In this document: positions 1-12,100 of the stretch, one piece after another
Position numbering within the stretch: the first letter of the stretch is position 1
Layout of the letters: every line of letters starts with the position of its first letter
From: Acanthaster planci
Lineage: Eukaryota > Echinodermata > Asteroidea > Valvatida > Acanthasteridae
DNA length: 25,175 nt
Assembly (NCBI RefSeq): GCF_001949145.1
Contig: NW_019091618.1
Span: 98,472-123,646, forward strand
Direction: 5' to 3'
Position numbers and translations under genes: made by a program
Notes under the pieces: model-generated
What the model was told of the DNA's origin: nothing
What the model saw: the letters and a program-made list of their open reading frames with translations, nothing else
Databases searched by the model: none

Positions 1-30
1 TTACTTATGTTGCTGACATCACCCACTTAC

Positions 31-157
31 CATCTTAAGATCTCTCTGGGCAGCTTCCATTTCCTCACGGGGATTGCCACGAGGGCGCTGTTTCCTCTCC
101 TGTACCTTAAGATTGTGTTGTTTGATTCTATCCATCAATTGCCGATCTCTCTCTGCC
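31..157 (-). CDS. LRRC27: LRRC27-like exon 11 (residues 402-444, last exon in window)
   Basis: The acceptor is AATAAATGCCGTTACAG and the donor AAGATG|GTAAGT (a strong consensus); 127 nt, phase 2 in and phase 0 out. It encodes AERDRQLMDRIKQHNLKVQE followed by RKQRPRGNPREEMEAAQRDL. The vertebrate protein has a closely similar string in the same position (IKQHVLQMREQRR followed by EEM), about 60 residues from its C-terminus. The remaining coding sequence, 3' UTR and poly(A) signal therefore lie to the left of this window. Confidence 0.9.
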
Positions 158-3100
158 CTGTAACGGCATTTATTAGGCTATCTTCAAATACATGTACATG
201 CACAAGAACAAAGTAGAGAAAATTCCTGGATTTCTTCAAATGCACATTATATGCTTTTTGCGGATCAGATTTTGCACTTGGGGTGTTTTCAAGTATTTCT
301 GTTTCATGCTAATGCAGACTGTGGTCAATTATCTAATGTGTTTTCTATGTTCTTGTTGATATCTCTCACGAGAAACAATCAGCAGCTTTTCTGAACACAA
401 TGTTACAACAACAAACATTTTAGGATCACAGTTTGTACTGAATTTCTTCAATTGAACAGTGGACAGTTGTGAACTCACTTCAACGCAACAAAGAGCCTAG
501 ATGCCAATTATTCAGAAATGGAGCAATGGTTTTAAAAGACTGAAAACTTTCCCTCTTAAAAACTTGAAACAAAAATGGTTGCCTAATAGCTGCACTAAAT
601 GTTCAAATGAGCAAATCATTTCATGGCTCCTTCAAATGGAATGTCATGATGTTTGGTTTTAGTAGAACTTCGTAAAAATACTGACATCAAAGAAATGTCA
701 TTATTGCTTGCTAGCAAGTCAACCTCTGGCAATATTCTAGCAAGTCAACCTTGGGCACTATTTTAGTTTTTCTGTTGTCTAGTCAGAGTTAGTTCATTCT
801 TGCCGGTCAGGCAGGCTTACCTGGCCTTTTCCAATTTCTGTGCAGCTTCAGGGTCAGTTCTCTGCTTTATTGCCTCATGTTTATTCTTGACTTCTTGCTG
901 TAAGTTAATTTGTAAAAAATGATTGGCACAAAGCATAAATAAAATGTTAGATGTATGGGGTCTTCTAAAGTCTAAGAAGATTTCTACATAAGGATTCCCT
1001 GGAGTAATATTAATAGATACTAGAGCCCCCATACAAAGGGACACACCATTTGCATCCAATGGTTTGTATGCTTTAAGCATATAAACTAATAGTGCATGTT
1101 CAACTATGTATGCAAACATAGGATCATGAAGTGGGCAGACAAAGCCAGCACCACTGGCAAGCTGTCATGTCTCCCAGGGTATCACTTCTGCAATAGGCTC
1201 ACAGGTGATACTACAAGCATGGAGGCCAACAGAAGATACTGAACGGAAGCAAGCCATTGGCACAAGCTCTTTAGTACGCACATATCCCTCCCTCAAGTAA
1301 CATAAAAAAAAAGCTGCAGGTGGGCAGATACTGCCAAATACCACGGCAATGTGGAAAGGCAATGAGCACTTATCTTGGCCAACTACCATATATAAAACAT
1401 CAAACACACTTAGGAAATGTGGTTGACACAACAGACAGATGGTTCCTTGCCTGGAACTGTACCATCAACTTACAGGTCCAAGAAATGTGAAGATTTTACA
1501 GAGGTACTTTTACTGCTGGGTACATTGGACTGGTTTACAGACAAGTGTTGACAATGGCCAATAACATGCATAAAAGAATGCAAGGTCCAGGCATTACAGT
1601 TATGGGTTCTGTCTAACCATTTTGTGAAAATACACATTTGTAAATAATTTTGTCCTTGCTGGAATTTGATATATGTACATGTACCTTGATCCTTTCTTCT
1701 TTAGATAAGATCTTCATGTAGTTAGGATCTGTGTCATACGGCGTCTTCAGTGGGTCAGTGAAATCTGAAAATGAACCCCAAAATAATTAGCAATTAAAGT
1801 CCTTTATTCTCAACTTCACTTCAAATTCTGCAAGTCACACTCAACTAAGATTACCATTACTACTACATGAAAAGGGAGCTTCTTTCTGCAATGTTTTGGT
1901 TTATTATCCTCAAACATGACTCAGTTTCCCCATCTTGTTTGATTGGACAGAAATATTCGTTGTTACAGGATGTTATTGCATGTATGTACCGGTATATATT
2001 AACATCTTTCATAAGTGTAACTCATCCAGCAGCAGCTAATCATTTGGGACCCTCACAATGAAGATAACTATGAAGAAATGCAGTCTTAAAGGTAGGAGGA
2101 AAACCCTGGATAAATTCATCAGAGGAAACCCACAGAATCAGGTAAGGACTGAAAACCAAATCCACATGCAGACCTCGGTGGGAATTGAAACTGGGCCACA
2201 GAGGTAGAAAGCAAGGAAAGAGCCACTATGCCATCCCAACTCTCCATTTGGAATCAAATGGCTATTACAACATCTCCACACAACCTGCTATTTCAATGAT
2301 GGAGCATGGACTGTTTGATATCAAACCAAATACAACAGACAATCAACATTCATCATACCACAATAAAACAACAATCATTAAGAACATGCAAACATTCATG
2401 AATTCAGAACAGTAGTTTTCTCAATCACCAATAGCAAACACACTCTTGCTGAAATTTGAAGTCCATGCAACATGTGGAAGTCCATGTGACCAGTGCTGAA
2501 GGTGACAACACGTCAATATACACAAAAGATGACAAATGAATCACTATGTGTGCAACAGAACCAGGACATGAATGGACGACTCACCACCGAAGATCAACAA
2601 GTTAAATACCTTTGAAATGATTCAAAATTTCAACTATACATCATTTAAAAAAAGCACATTAGGATTTCTTTTGTCAACTGTCATGCTTTCTACCATGTCA
2701 AATTATAGAAAAACAAACAAACATTTGACACCAAGCTTTTATTCCAAATTGACTCTCGTCTAGTGTGGCAGATTCTATTGTGCTACGTCAGCTGCCCTGT
2801 ATGTGTCACATATCCTGCTCTTGCCACACAGAATCAAATCAAATCCCTACTTTGGGTTGAGCAACTTTGGAATGTATACTCTTGGTTCCAATCCTGCTTT
2901 GCACAATGCTTCCGCACAGAAAATGTGAAATGCTATGGCTAATACCACATACCACACTCTGTCTGTTAAGTGACCAGTGCACATGTAATTCATATTGCAC
3001 ACAAGGGTTTTGATATGGTTGCCGCCCCCAATAACATGCTGCGTTACATTTCTCAGAAATCTCTTGAAAATGTTGACTTTTTTGCAAAGTTTTCAATTCT

Positions 3101-6100
3101 AATGCACACAAGTGCAGGACAAGACTCTCCATCTTGCCAAACTTGATTAAATTTTAATACAGATTAAAAATGCACGGAAATGCACCCTATTGTCTTAATT
3201 ACATGTAGATCTATCATGGCTGCATGCCAGAGATTTTTGACTCTCAGTTGGTGAAACATGCATTCTCCAAATGCTTTCTAATTCATGCGATCAATATTTT
3301 CCCACTTTTTCTCACTGAAAGATATTGCTCATATCTCTCTGAACAACCAATATTTCTAATATTTCCATGGCCTTCTTCAGGATCATTTTAGGCAATTTTT
3401 GCAACAAAACATATCTAAAATCTCACCCACTATTCTGACTCCAGAAATCCCCAAATATTTACTTTTTCTCTTACAAAATTATGGATAATTTGTCCTTGAT
3501 CAAAAGATCTTTTTTCAACAAAACAGCCCCCTCTATAATTGAAAAGTATACAGTTAGGATAGATAAACGTGCATCACAAAAACAGCGTGGACTGTCAATT
3601 TCAAGATATATACAGTCAAAATGAATGTGACCAAAAACGTGCTGCGAAGGTACAAGCAGGTGGGTAGGCAAATGAGGGTCAGTTGCCCCATACCTCCCAC
3701 TTTTTCAACCGGGTGGCATGCCCCCCTCCCACTTCTCACAGGTCCTATAATGGGGTGAGCCATAATGGATCGATCTAATGGCAGATGCCTGATGGTTTCA
3801 AACCTGGCCCCCTCCCCCACATTGTCACCGTTGGGTACATGTTCACCATATTTGTCTCACATTTCGCCAAATTATCAAATCCAGTTGCAATGGAAAACAA
3901 ATTTCCACACACTTATTTTGTTCTTTTAACTACTCAAGAATTGCTTCAAGAGAAAATTACCAATTTGAGAACTTTAACAAGTACTTTTTAACAAGGACAT
4001 TTTACATGTTGATTGATGTAAATTTTCAAATGGTCATTTCACTACCTATTCAAAATGGCCATCTTGTGTACTAAAGTCTATTTAAAGAGACTGAACTACT
4101 GTCGGTAGTACCAAAAGACGTCTGTACACATTGTAAAAATTGACCAAGTCAAGTCATGAGAACATATTGTGAACAAATCAACAAACACATCATGCATTAG
4201 CATAAACAGGTATTTACCCTTGTACTTCCATGGCATGCCTGTTAAGGTAGAAATCAAAATAAGGTAGAAAAAGTGAATAAACACAAACTCATATTTCATC
4301 ATGTTTACTGAGGATTGATCTGACGTATTGTGAGACTTCACCATTGTAAACATATAAATTATGGCAGTTTTGCCCTTTTCACACATCCATAAAGCCTTCC
4401 ATGCTCATGAACCCTCAACTATTCTGGAGTCCACATTCAAGGTTTACCACAGCTGTACTAAGCCCTCCGAGTTCACTTTATGGATTGGTAAAAGTGTCAG
4501 GAATAATAACCTCAAGCGATACATATTTGCCCTCATTTCCTGTGTAGAAGTCGATTGCTAACCCATTGTGGATTCTGCTCAGAACATTCCAAGCACAATT
4601 TACAAGAAATATTTGATCAGAATGTTATGAACATACATGTCAATGGACAGCAAGTGTGTTATAAAGACAGTATAAAAAGAAATCTCAACAGAGAACTATT
4701 CACAGCCTTATGAGTGGTGCTAACTAGAACCACAGAGGATGGACAAACAAGGAGTTGCAACTCAGGCACTTCAAAGTGTTCAATGATGGTCGCCGCCAAG
4801 TCAGACGAATAATAGAAAACATTCCAAAGATGCCTGATTACTGCATGCATCTTAGCCGGACAAGCGGGGCCATTAATATCCTAGCAATACTTATAGTTTT
4901 TGCTTGCAATTAAATACAAATTCTTGCTGTGACCAGGAAATAGTGGGAGGAAATTCCTGATATGAGACCTACTTTTGCCATCATAAATGAACTTTTAAAA
5001 TTTTGATACACTTTTCCATTATCTATGCAAAGTTTTTAATTTTATTCTCCTCCCTCCAATACATCAGTGTTCAAAGACTTGGTACAAACTTGGCTAAGAC
5101 TGGCCAACAATATTTTGACTTTTACTGGAAAGCTAAGTTCATAAGTAACAAAATGTAGTATTTCATCACAGGGAGTGACCATGAAATCTCATAAAATACG
5201 CTTTGTACACATGCAATATTAGAAACAATTCAAACAAAACACAAAATCTTGTTAACAATTGGGCTATTTTATCCCAAAATAACTCTAGAAGACAGAGCTC
5301 ATTAAGGGCAATGACTGCACATATAGATTTAGAGCACACAGCATAATGCAAGCAACTATTAAAGCATTAAATTTGATGTTGTCATGAGATCACGCCAAGC
5401 ACCAACAAAGGCATGAATATTCAATTTCCTATACCTCAGTACACGAAGTTTTAAGGATGTAGATTACCAGTGACAAAGTGCGGTGGTGAACATAGGGTAC
5501 AAAGCGGTTTTGTGGTTGTGAAACAGATGGTACGTAGGAAGCGTTCGCTGCGCTCTGGCTATGGATATACAAGGCATGCCAGAAAGCGGTAACTGGCCAG
5601 ATCTTACAGCCCAGACAGTTCAAACTCCTTCTGCGTCCTTCCTCTATGCTAGGACCATGACTTTCCCCCAGTAAGTCTAAGTCCACATATTAGTCTCCTA
5701 GTGTGAGTTTCCTATCTACTCCTATTTTCCGGTGTTCTCATTCCATGCTGATGTACATGTACTATCAGTATTCTCTTTCATCATAATCCTTCTAAGCTTA
5801 CTGTGTCTCACCTTGCTGAGCATTTTTAATGGCTCGTATGTAGTGTTTCCGCTGCATTTCTCTGGTTTCACTACGCCAATCTTCCAGTAACTGCTGATCC
5901 CTGTAGTAGCAAAAATCAATATAAACAGGCATTTGCTAAAACCAACAACATGACAGACATTGTGTTTGACCAAAGACAAATACAGCTGCTCTGGGGACCT
6001 CTTTGGTTAGAAAACAAATGAGGCTGGAATGCACAGGAAACAAACCCAGGTCTCTATAAAAGTCCACAATATTGAACCACCAGACAGTGTGCACAGCAGA

Positions 6101-9100
6101 TATACATTGATGCTATCCTTTACCGCAATAAGCAGGTTGCACGACCTCCCAACTGATTTCATATGGATTTTCAAAAATTTGACTTATTGAACTTTAAATT
6201 CTGTAATTTGACACCTGATGATGTCATCATAATGTCATGCCTCCATTTACATCCTCTGATGATCTACAAGTAGGTATCTCCCAAGTTTGAAGGGAATTGG
6301 GATTGTTTAAAGGCCCAAAGTAGTGAAGAGTTAAAACCCCTTTCATCCTGTGGGATTTGGAATGGAAGAAAAAATGTAAGGAAGATGAGCTGTTTTGGCT
6401 AGTGCTCAAAACAGCTGATTATAGATGGCAAATATCTAAGCATGATTCAATGGTTTCAAACCAAAGTAGTAATTATACTCCTCATCAACTACAACTAAGT
6501 TTTTTAGGCTTGTCTAAGCCAAATGACTGAGGCCATAAGCATAAGATTACACTTGATTTCGACCTTACAGGGACAACCACTGCGGTTTGAATATCTTCTC
6601 ATACACTTTAAAGATTTCTTAGAATTCCTGGAAGCTGCAATACATACAACTGCATGGGGCTGATTTCAAAAACCCTCACATTTAACCAACTTTATCATTA
6701 AAAATGAGCGACCAGACAGACAAAATGCATTCTACTCTCTCACTCATCAAAAAGGAACCATAAGATTTGCTTTATACTCGCTATCTGCGGAATAGTAACA
6801 GTTCAGGACTAGTGTTATGGGGAATGCTTAATTAATGAATAATGTGTTACGAGTCTGGTTAAGTGTGATAATAATTCCAAATGTCCCCATTAGCCTGTAC
6901 AGTTACACGTTGGTCCAACTCATGTCAACTTGTTTTCTTACTTTCTACGTTGCTCAATAAGTGCTTGTTTTTGTTGAAGTTCTCGAAGTTTAGCTAGTTG
7001 TTTCTCTTCAGCCATACGAGACTCTAACGGATCAATCCATGGCGGAGTCTTCATCCTCTGCCCCTTCTTCTTCTTCTTACGTCTGGGGAAAGAAAAGACA
7101 AAGCAAGTTCAATCATAAAACTTTAAGGATGGCACTCTTTTCTTGGTCTTTCTGAAAACATCCAAAATTGATCACAAGCTGCTGCACTGTATCTTGCACC
7201 TACTGCTAGGCAAAGATACAGGTCCATTCATTAAATGCCTTCATTCACATCTTGTGTCAGTTTGAGTTTCAAATAAACACAATTTTAATAATGGTAATAA
7301 AAAACTGCCACACAAGGTCCTTGATAGGACAAACAAAGGTGTACATGTATCTTGGAAAAAATGTATTGGTCATCATACACTAATGAAATACATTTACATC
7401 TAATTGAGTAGCTGTGAGTCTACTGAGTGCTCAACAACCTGCAAATTGACCACGTATTAACATTTGATAATGCCCTCTGAGAAGCGATAATGCCCATTGC
7501 ATAATACACGCGCTGGCACCTGGATACAAGACAGTTTAATCAATTCTGGTTGGTCAAGAGTCTGTGTGCACGCCAATTGGACAATCTGCACAAGGAATAT
7601 TCCAAAACTGGACGGGGTGTTTGAGAAACTGAAAGTTGTATGCATTGTGCACATTGGTACTTACTGTCTTTGTAATGATTGCAATTTTTTGTTGAAGGGT
7701 ATACATGTGTATGCGCTGGGCTGGTCTTCAATGTTCTTTTAAGACCAGATCAGGAGAATGGATGCTGATAAGGTGAGGCACATTATCAGCATCCCTTCTC
7801 CTTAAAAGAATGTTCCAGCCAAGCACATATTTATTCAAGTTCCCATTCATAAATACCGTTTGCATCAGGAAGTCAAAACAAATCTTAACAAATTTCCAAT
7901 GATTTGGTCCAAGAGTTTTACTTCACTGTTTCCAAACACATCTAACTGTATGTTATGGTATGTACCTCTCTGAAGTAGTCATAAATCAATCTAATTATAT
8001 GGAGACTGCTGCTCACATTGTGCATACTTTGTGAGGTGGCACAAAACATGATGAGCAGTGAAGTGTGAATTTGGCACTTTCAAAATGCGGACTCACTGAT
8101 AGAATTAGTAAGTGAAGATTGTGAATGTTCAACCAATACAACAAGGAAAAGGGGACCAGATTTCATGAGAATCTGAATTTCATGTGACACTGGAAATGTT
8201 AAGATCAGTCAGCCGCTGCTTCATCAACCATTCATAAATACCGCAGACAGTCTCCCTATTTAACAACGTGCAACTCGACCATGTATTAACATTTGATAAT
8301 GTCCGCAGAGAAGAAATAATGCCCATTGCATAATACACGCGCTGGCACCTGGATACAAGACAGTTTAATCAATTCTGGTTGGTCAAGAGTCTGTGTGTAT
8401 GTGGTTCGCCACGCACGCCAATTGGACAATCTGCACAAGGAATATTTCAAAAATGGACAGGGATGTTCGGGAAACTGAAAGTGAAATTCTACCACAAAAC
8501 TGCTGGAAATCCATCATATTGACCTCTTTTGACTCTCTGACTAAAAAGGTATTTATGAATGGCAATAAAAATGTGCTTGGCCAGAAAGCGACTGGATGCG
8601 ACTAATCCCTCACCTGCGGCTCGGGCATTAGCCGCGTTCAGTCTCCTGATGAGCCAGTCTTAAATCAGATTTGAAATCAAGTCGGTAATTGGCCAGGTGT
8701 AGTCCACCTTCCTCGCGATGCATACGTGGTGCAATTCAACATGCAGGTTAATAACACGCGGGAACAGTCAGTGCAACCTTGTTCCCCAATACGCATGTTT
8801 GGGGCTGCCTAATTACTGACTTGACCAATCTGCAAACCCTTTTGTTCACAAAATATGGGGCTTGCTACAAAAATTGGACGGACCACTATGATAGGCTAAG
8901 AGTCCCAATTATATGAATATTCATTTTAGGGACGGATTGGTCAGTTGAACATTTATTAGCAACAAGTCTCGTTAATTAAGAAGGGTTTTTACATTATTCT
9001 AAAAAGATGATTTACAATAAACGCATCAATTTTTTACCAAAAAGATAGTTGATAGATTTGTTCTTTAATATACTTTGTTTTTCAACGTCATATTAAAAGG

Positions 9101-12100
9101 GATATGAATGCAACACATGAAGAAACCAGCACTAATAAAATAGACTTCCCTATATATATAAAATGGATGAGTCTGTTATTTAGCATGGCACTCTCCATGG
9201 AAATGTATGAATATGCATTGCAGTTGTTGCATGCATGAATATCCATCCAGAGTCGGGTTGATCAAGTTGTTAGGTGGGCACCGAAACCCAGTACTGAAGA
9301 GCCCACGACCATGCGTCGTATCGGGGCCGAATTAGTGTAACATCCTGAATCAAAGGCGACGGTGAACAGGCTAAGCACTAATTAACAATGCAGCATGCTG
9401 GCTCATATTGCTCTGGACAACAAACACGACAGACTAGATACAGATTTGATTTCAAGTCTAGTTTTAAATGCACATTTAAGACCTGCCAAGCACATATTTA
9501 TTTCCTCATTTAAGTACGGTCATGTGACAGCCTGTCAACCAATATGAAGGTGTAAACTTTCTTGGGTATTTATGAATAATTCTTCATCACTTCAGAAATG
9601 TGCATTCTGCTTGACAAATTTGTGAGCCTGTACATGTATAATAAACAGAATCACTGTGTGCAACCAGTATGGCAGAGTGCTTGCATATAGGAATCGCACA
9701 AAGGAACAAAAGGTCTTTTCATTACCAGCTATGTTCGCTCTTTTGGCAGAGTCTTTTCTGAAAGTACCACAATGACTTTTCAGTCCTATGGGTCAAATTT
9801 ATATGTACATGTAATTTAACATGTACATGTATCTCAAGTAACAGACAGCTGAATTCCTAGATGCAGTACAACACAGTATAGTGCACAGAGTGCAGTGATG
9901 GTGCGTTTCATTGGGTGCAACATTTGTAAAATACATGTACGTAATTGAATCAGGTGCTGTGTATCATGAATACATCATGAACACTGATATACGCAAAGAC
10001 ATACATGTACATGTACGTTGTTAGATCCATCAGACAGCAGATCACTAAAATCCAGTACATGTACCTGTGCTTGTACATACATTCTGTACTCATGGTGAAG
10101 ATTTTTAACCACAGTACTGGCACATTAACCACAAAGAAAAATTATTAGATAAAACTTCTCTATAAAGAATATGGTCTTGTGTGCATGTAAGAAGACAGGT
10201 TATCTTGGTCAACTGTTTTGAATAAGTATGAATTATAGGGTATCGAAGCGTGACATCATTTGAATCAGGAAGTGCACTATGCACAAGAATGGAATAGGTT
10301 TGTATTGGTTCACACACTGATCTTGCTTTGATGCCTTTTCCCAAACATAAGTGTTCGCTATGACCTATTCACTTCGACACTCTATTCTCAGATAGTGCAG
10401 ACAATTTCCCCCCAAACCAATTCCAAACAGCTCAAAGGTGTGATTAGAACAAGTATGGTATTTCAATAAACCTGAATGACAATCTGTAAAACTGTGGCAG
10501 CTCCAAATAATTGCTTTAACCGACTTACTGAATGCATCAAAACTGAAATACATGTGAACCTGTTTCAAAAACTAGACTTAAGTCTCCTTTTATAGAACAT
10601 TTCAGTGCATATGATTGTTTTCAAAATCTGTTTCAGCCTGAGAAAAAACAGATTTTAAAATTTGCCTGTTTCAAATTATAATTTGATAAGATATCACAAA
10701 GTGAGCCAAGAAAAGCATGACAGCTCTGACTTCAGTTTACAAGACCCTGAAGGTAAAATACAGTTGAACACTGCCTCAAACAAGGTTGTTGGAACCTTAC
10801 ATGTTGCTTTGGTTCAAGAAAGATCTGTCATTATCAGTATTGGAAAACAAACAGAGACTTGAGGATGGACCTCAAACTTGTCTTGTTAAAGACAGGATGC
10901 TATATCCACACTGTTTTTATTATCCATGCTTGTATTCTGATCTTTTCGGTGTAATTCTGATTATCGTGGTAAAGTTTTGACTCTAAAACTAACTACTATG
11001 ACTTAAAAAAAGTGCCACTGAATAATAATTGTGTCCTGTAGATGTGTACATAAGGTCACTGTAACTTAAGCAAGTAAACAAATGTGTGATGTGTAGTGGG
11101 TACAGCTAGTAAAATAAAACCGACCCCAAAACGGTTTCAAACCTACTAGTTCAAAACCAAGTCATCACACCTTTTTTCATTCACAAATATCTTTTCAAGT
11201 CAAATTAATTTTACCGCAAGGACTAAAATCTCCTTATAATTTGCAGGCAAAAAAAGCCGCATGTGGCATGTGTTGCATGATGTGATACAGTATGCAGCCA
11301 GGCAAGCGTAACACATTATTTTTTTTCTAACTTTATAGACTCACCAAATGCATGCCTACAAGACAATGAAGATAGTCACGGACGTGTATGAGGCTTTCAA
11401 TCCATTCCAAATTTTTCAATGAAACTGGAAAAGTGTTTTCCAAGTTGGCATTTGTACCATCTGTCAACACCCACCCACATGATGGGCTCTTGACCAAAAG
11501 CAATGGGTAAAACTGCCCGAGGTATATTTATAAATTACTTAAACTAGTCTCTGTGTTCCCTGTTCTGTGTACATGTACACTGTATATATGTCTTCACTTT
11601 ATACCACATCTATGATATGGAATTATGCATTTCCTTAATTAGATGTGCAACTTTCATGAATATGTGGTTTATCCAACAAAAACTCAACAGAATTTTTCCA
11701 TCCATGCATAAAACCTACAAAGAGTCTCATTTGTCTCAAGCAAAAATTTTGGCAATGTCTGTTCACAGAAGATGTAAAATAGGACTGTGAACCAATATCC
11801 ATCATTATGCAGTTCAGAAGTCTGAATACTCATATAAATGTACCGGTACTACTTGATATATAATAATACGCCAGTAGTTCTACATAAATAGTATTTATTT
11901 TTATGTATGTATACATTTTTCTACTTCATATTAAATATTTAACCCATATTATAACCTCAAACCTCTGAATTAATACACCTTTTTTCTTTGGTTTTTCTTT
12001 TTCCTCAATTCCATCATTTTGCTTTTCATAGATTGTTAACCTGTCCCTGCGTAGTAATTTTTTTATCATTTTATACCCTTTAATAATGTGTATCACGTTT

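Noticed and set aside
7457-8605. Several 60-80-codon frames on both strands sharing the same peptide text
   Set aside because: The identical text comes from the ~190-bp direct repeats, not from paralogous genes.
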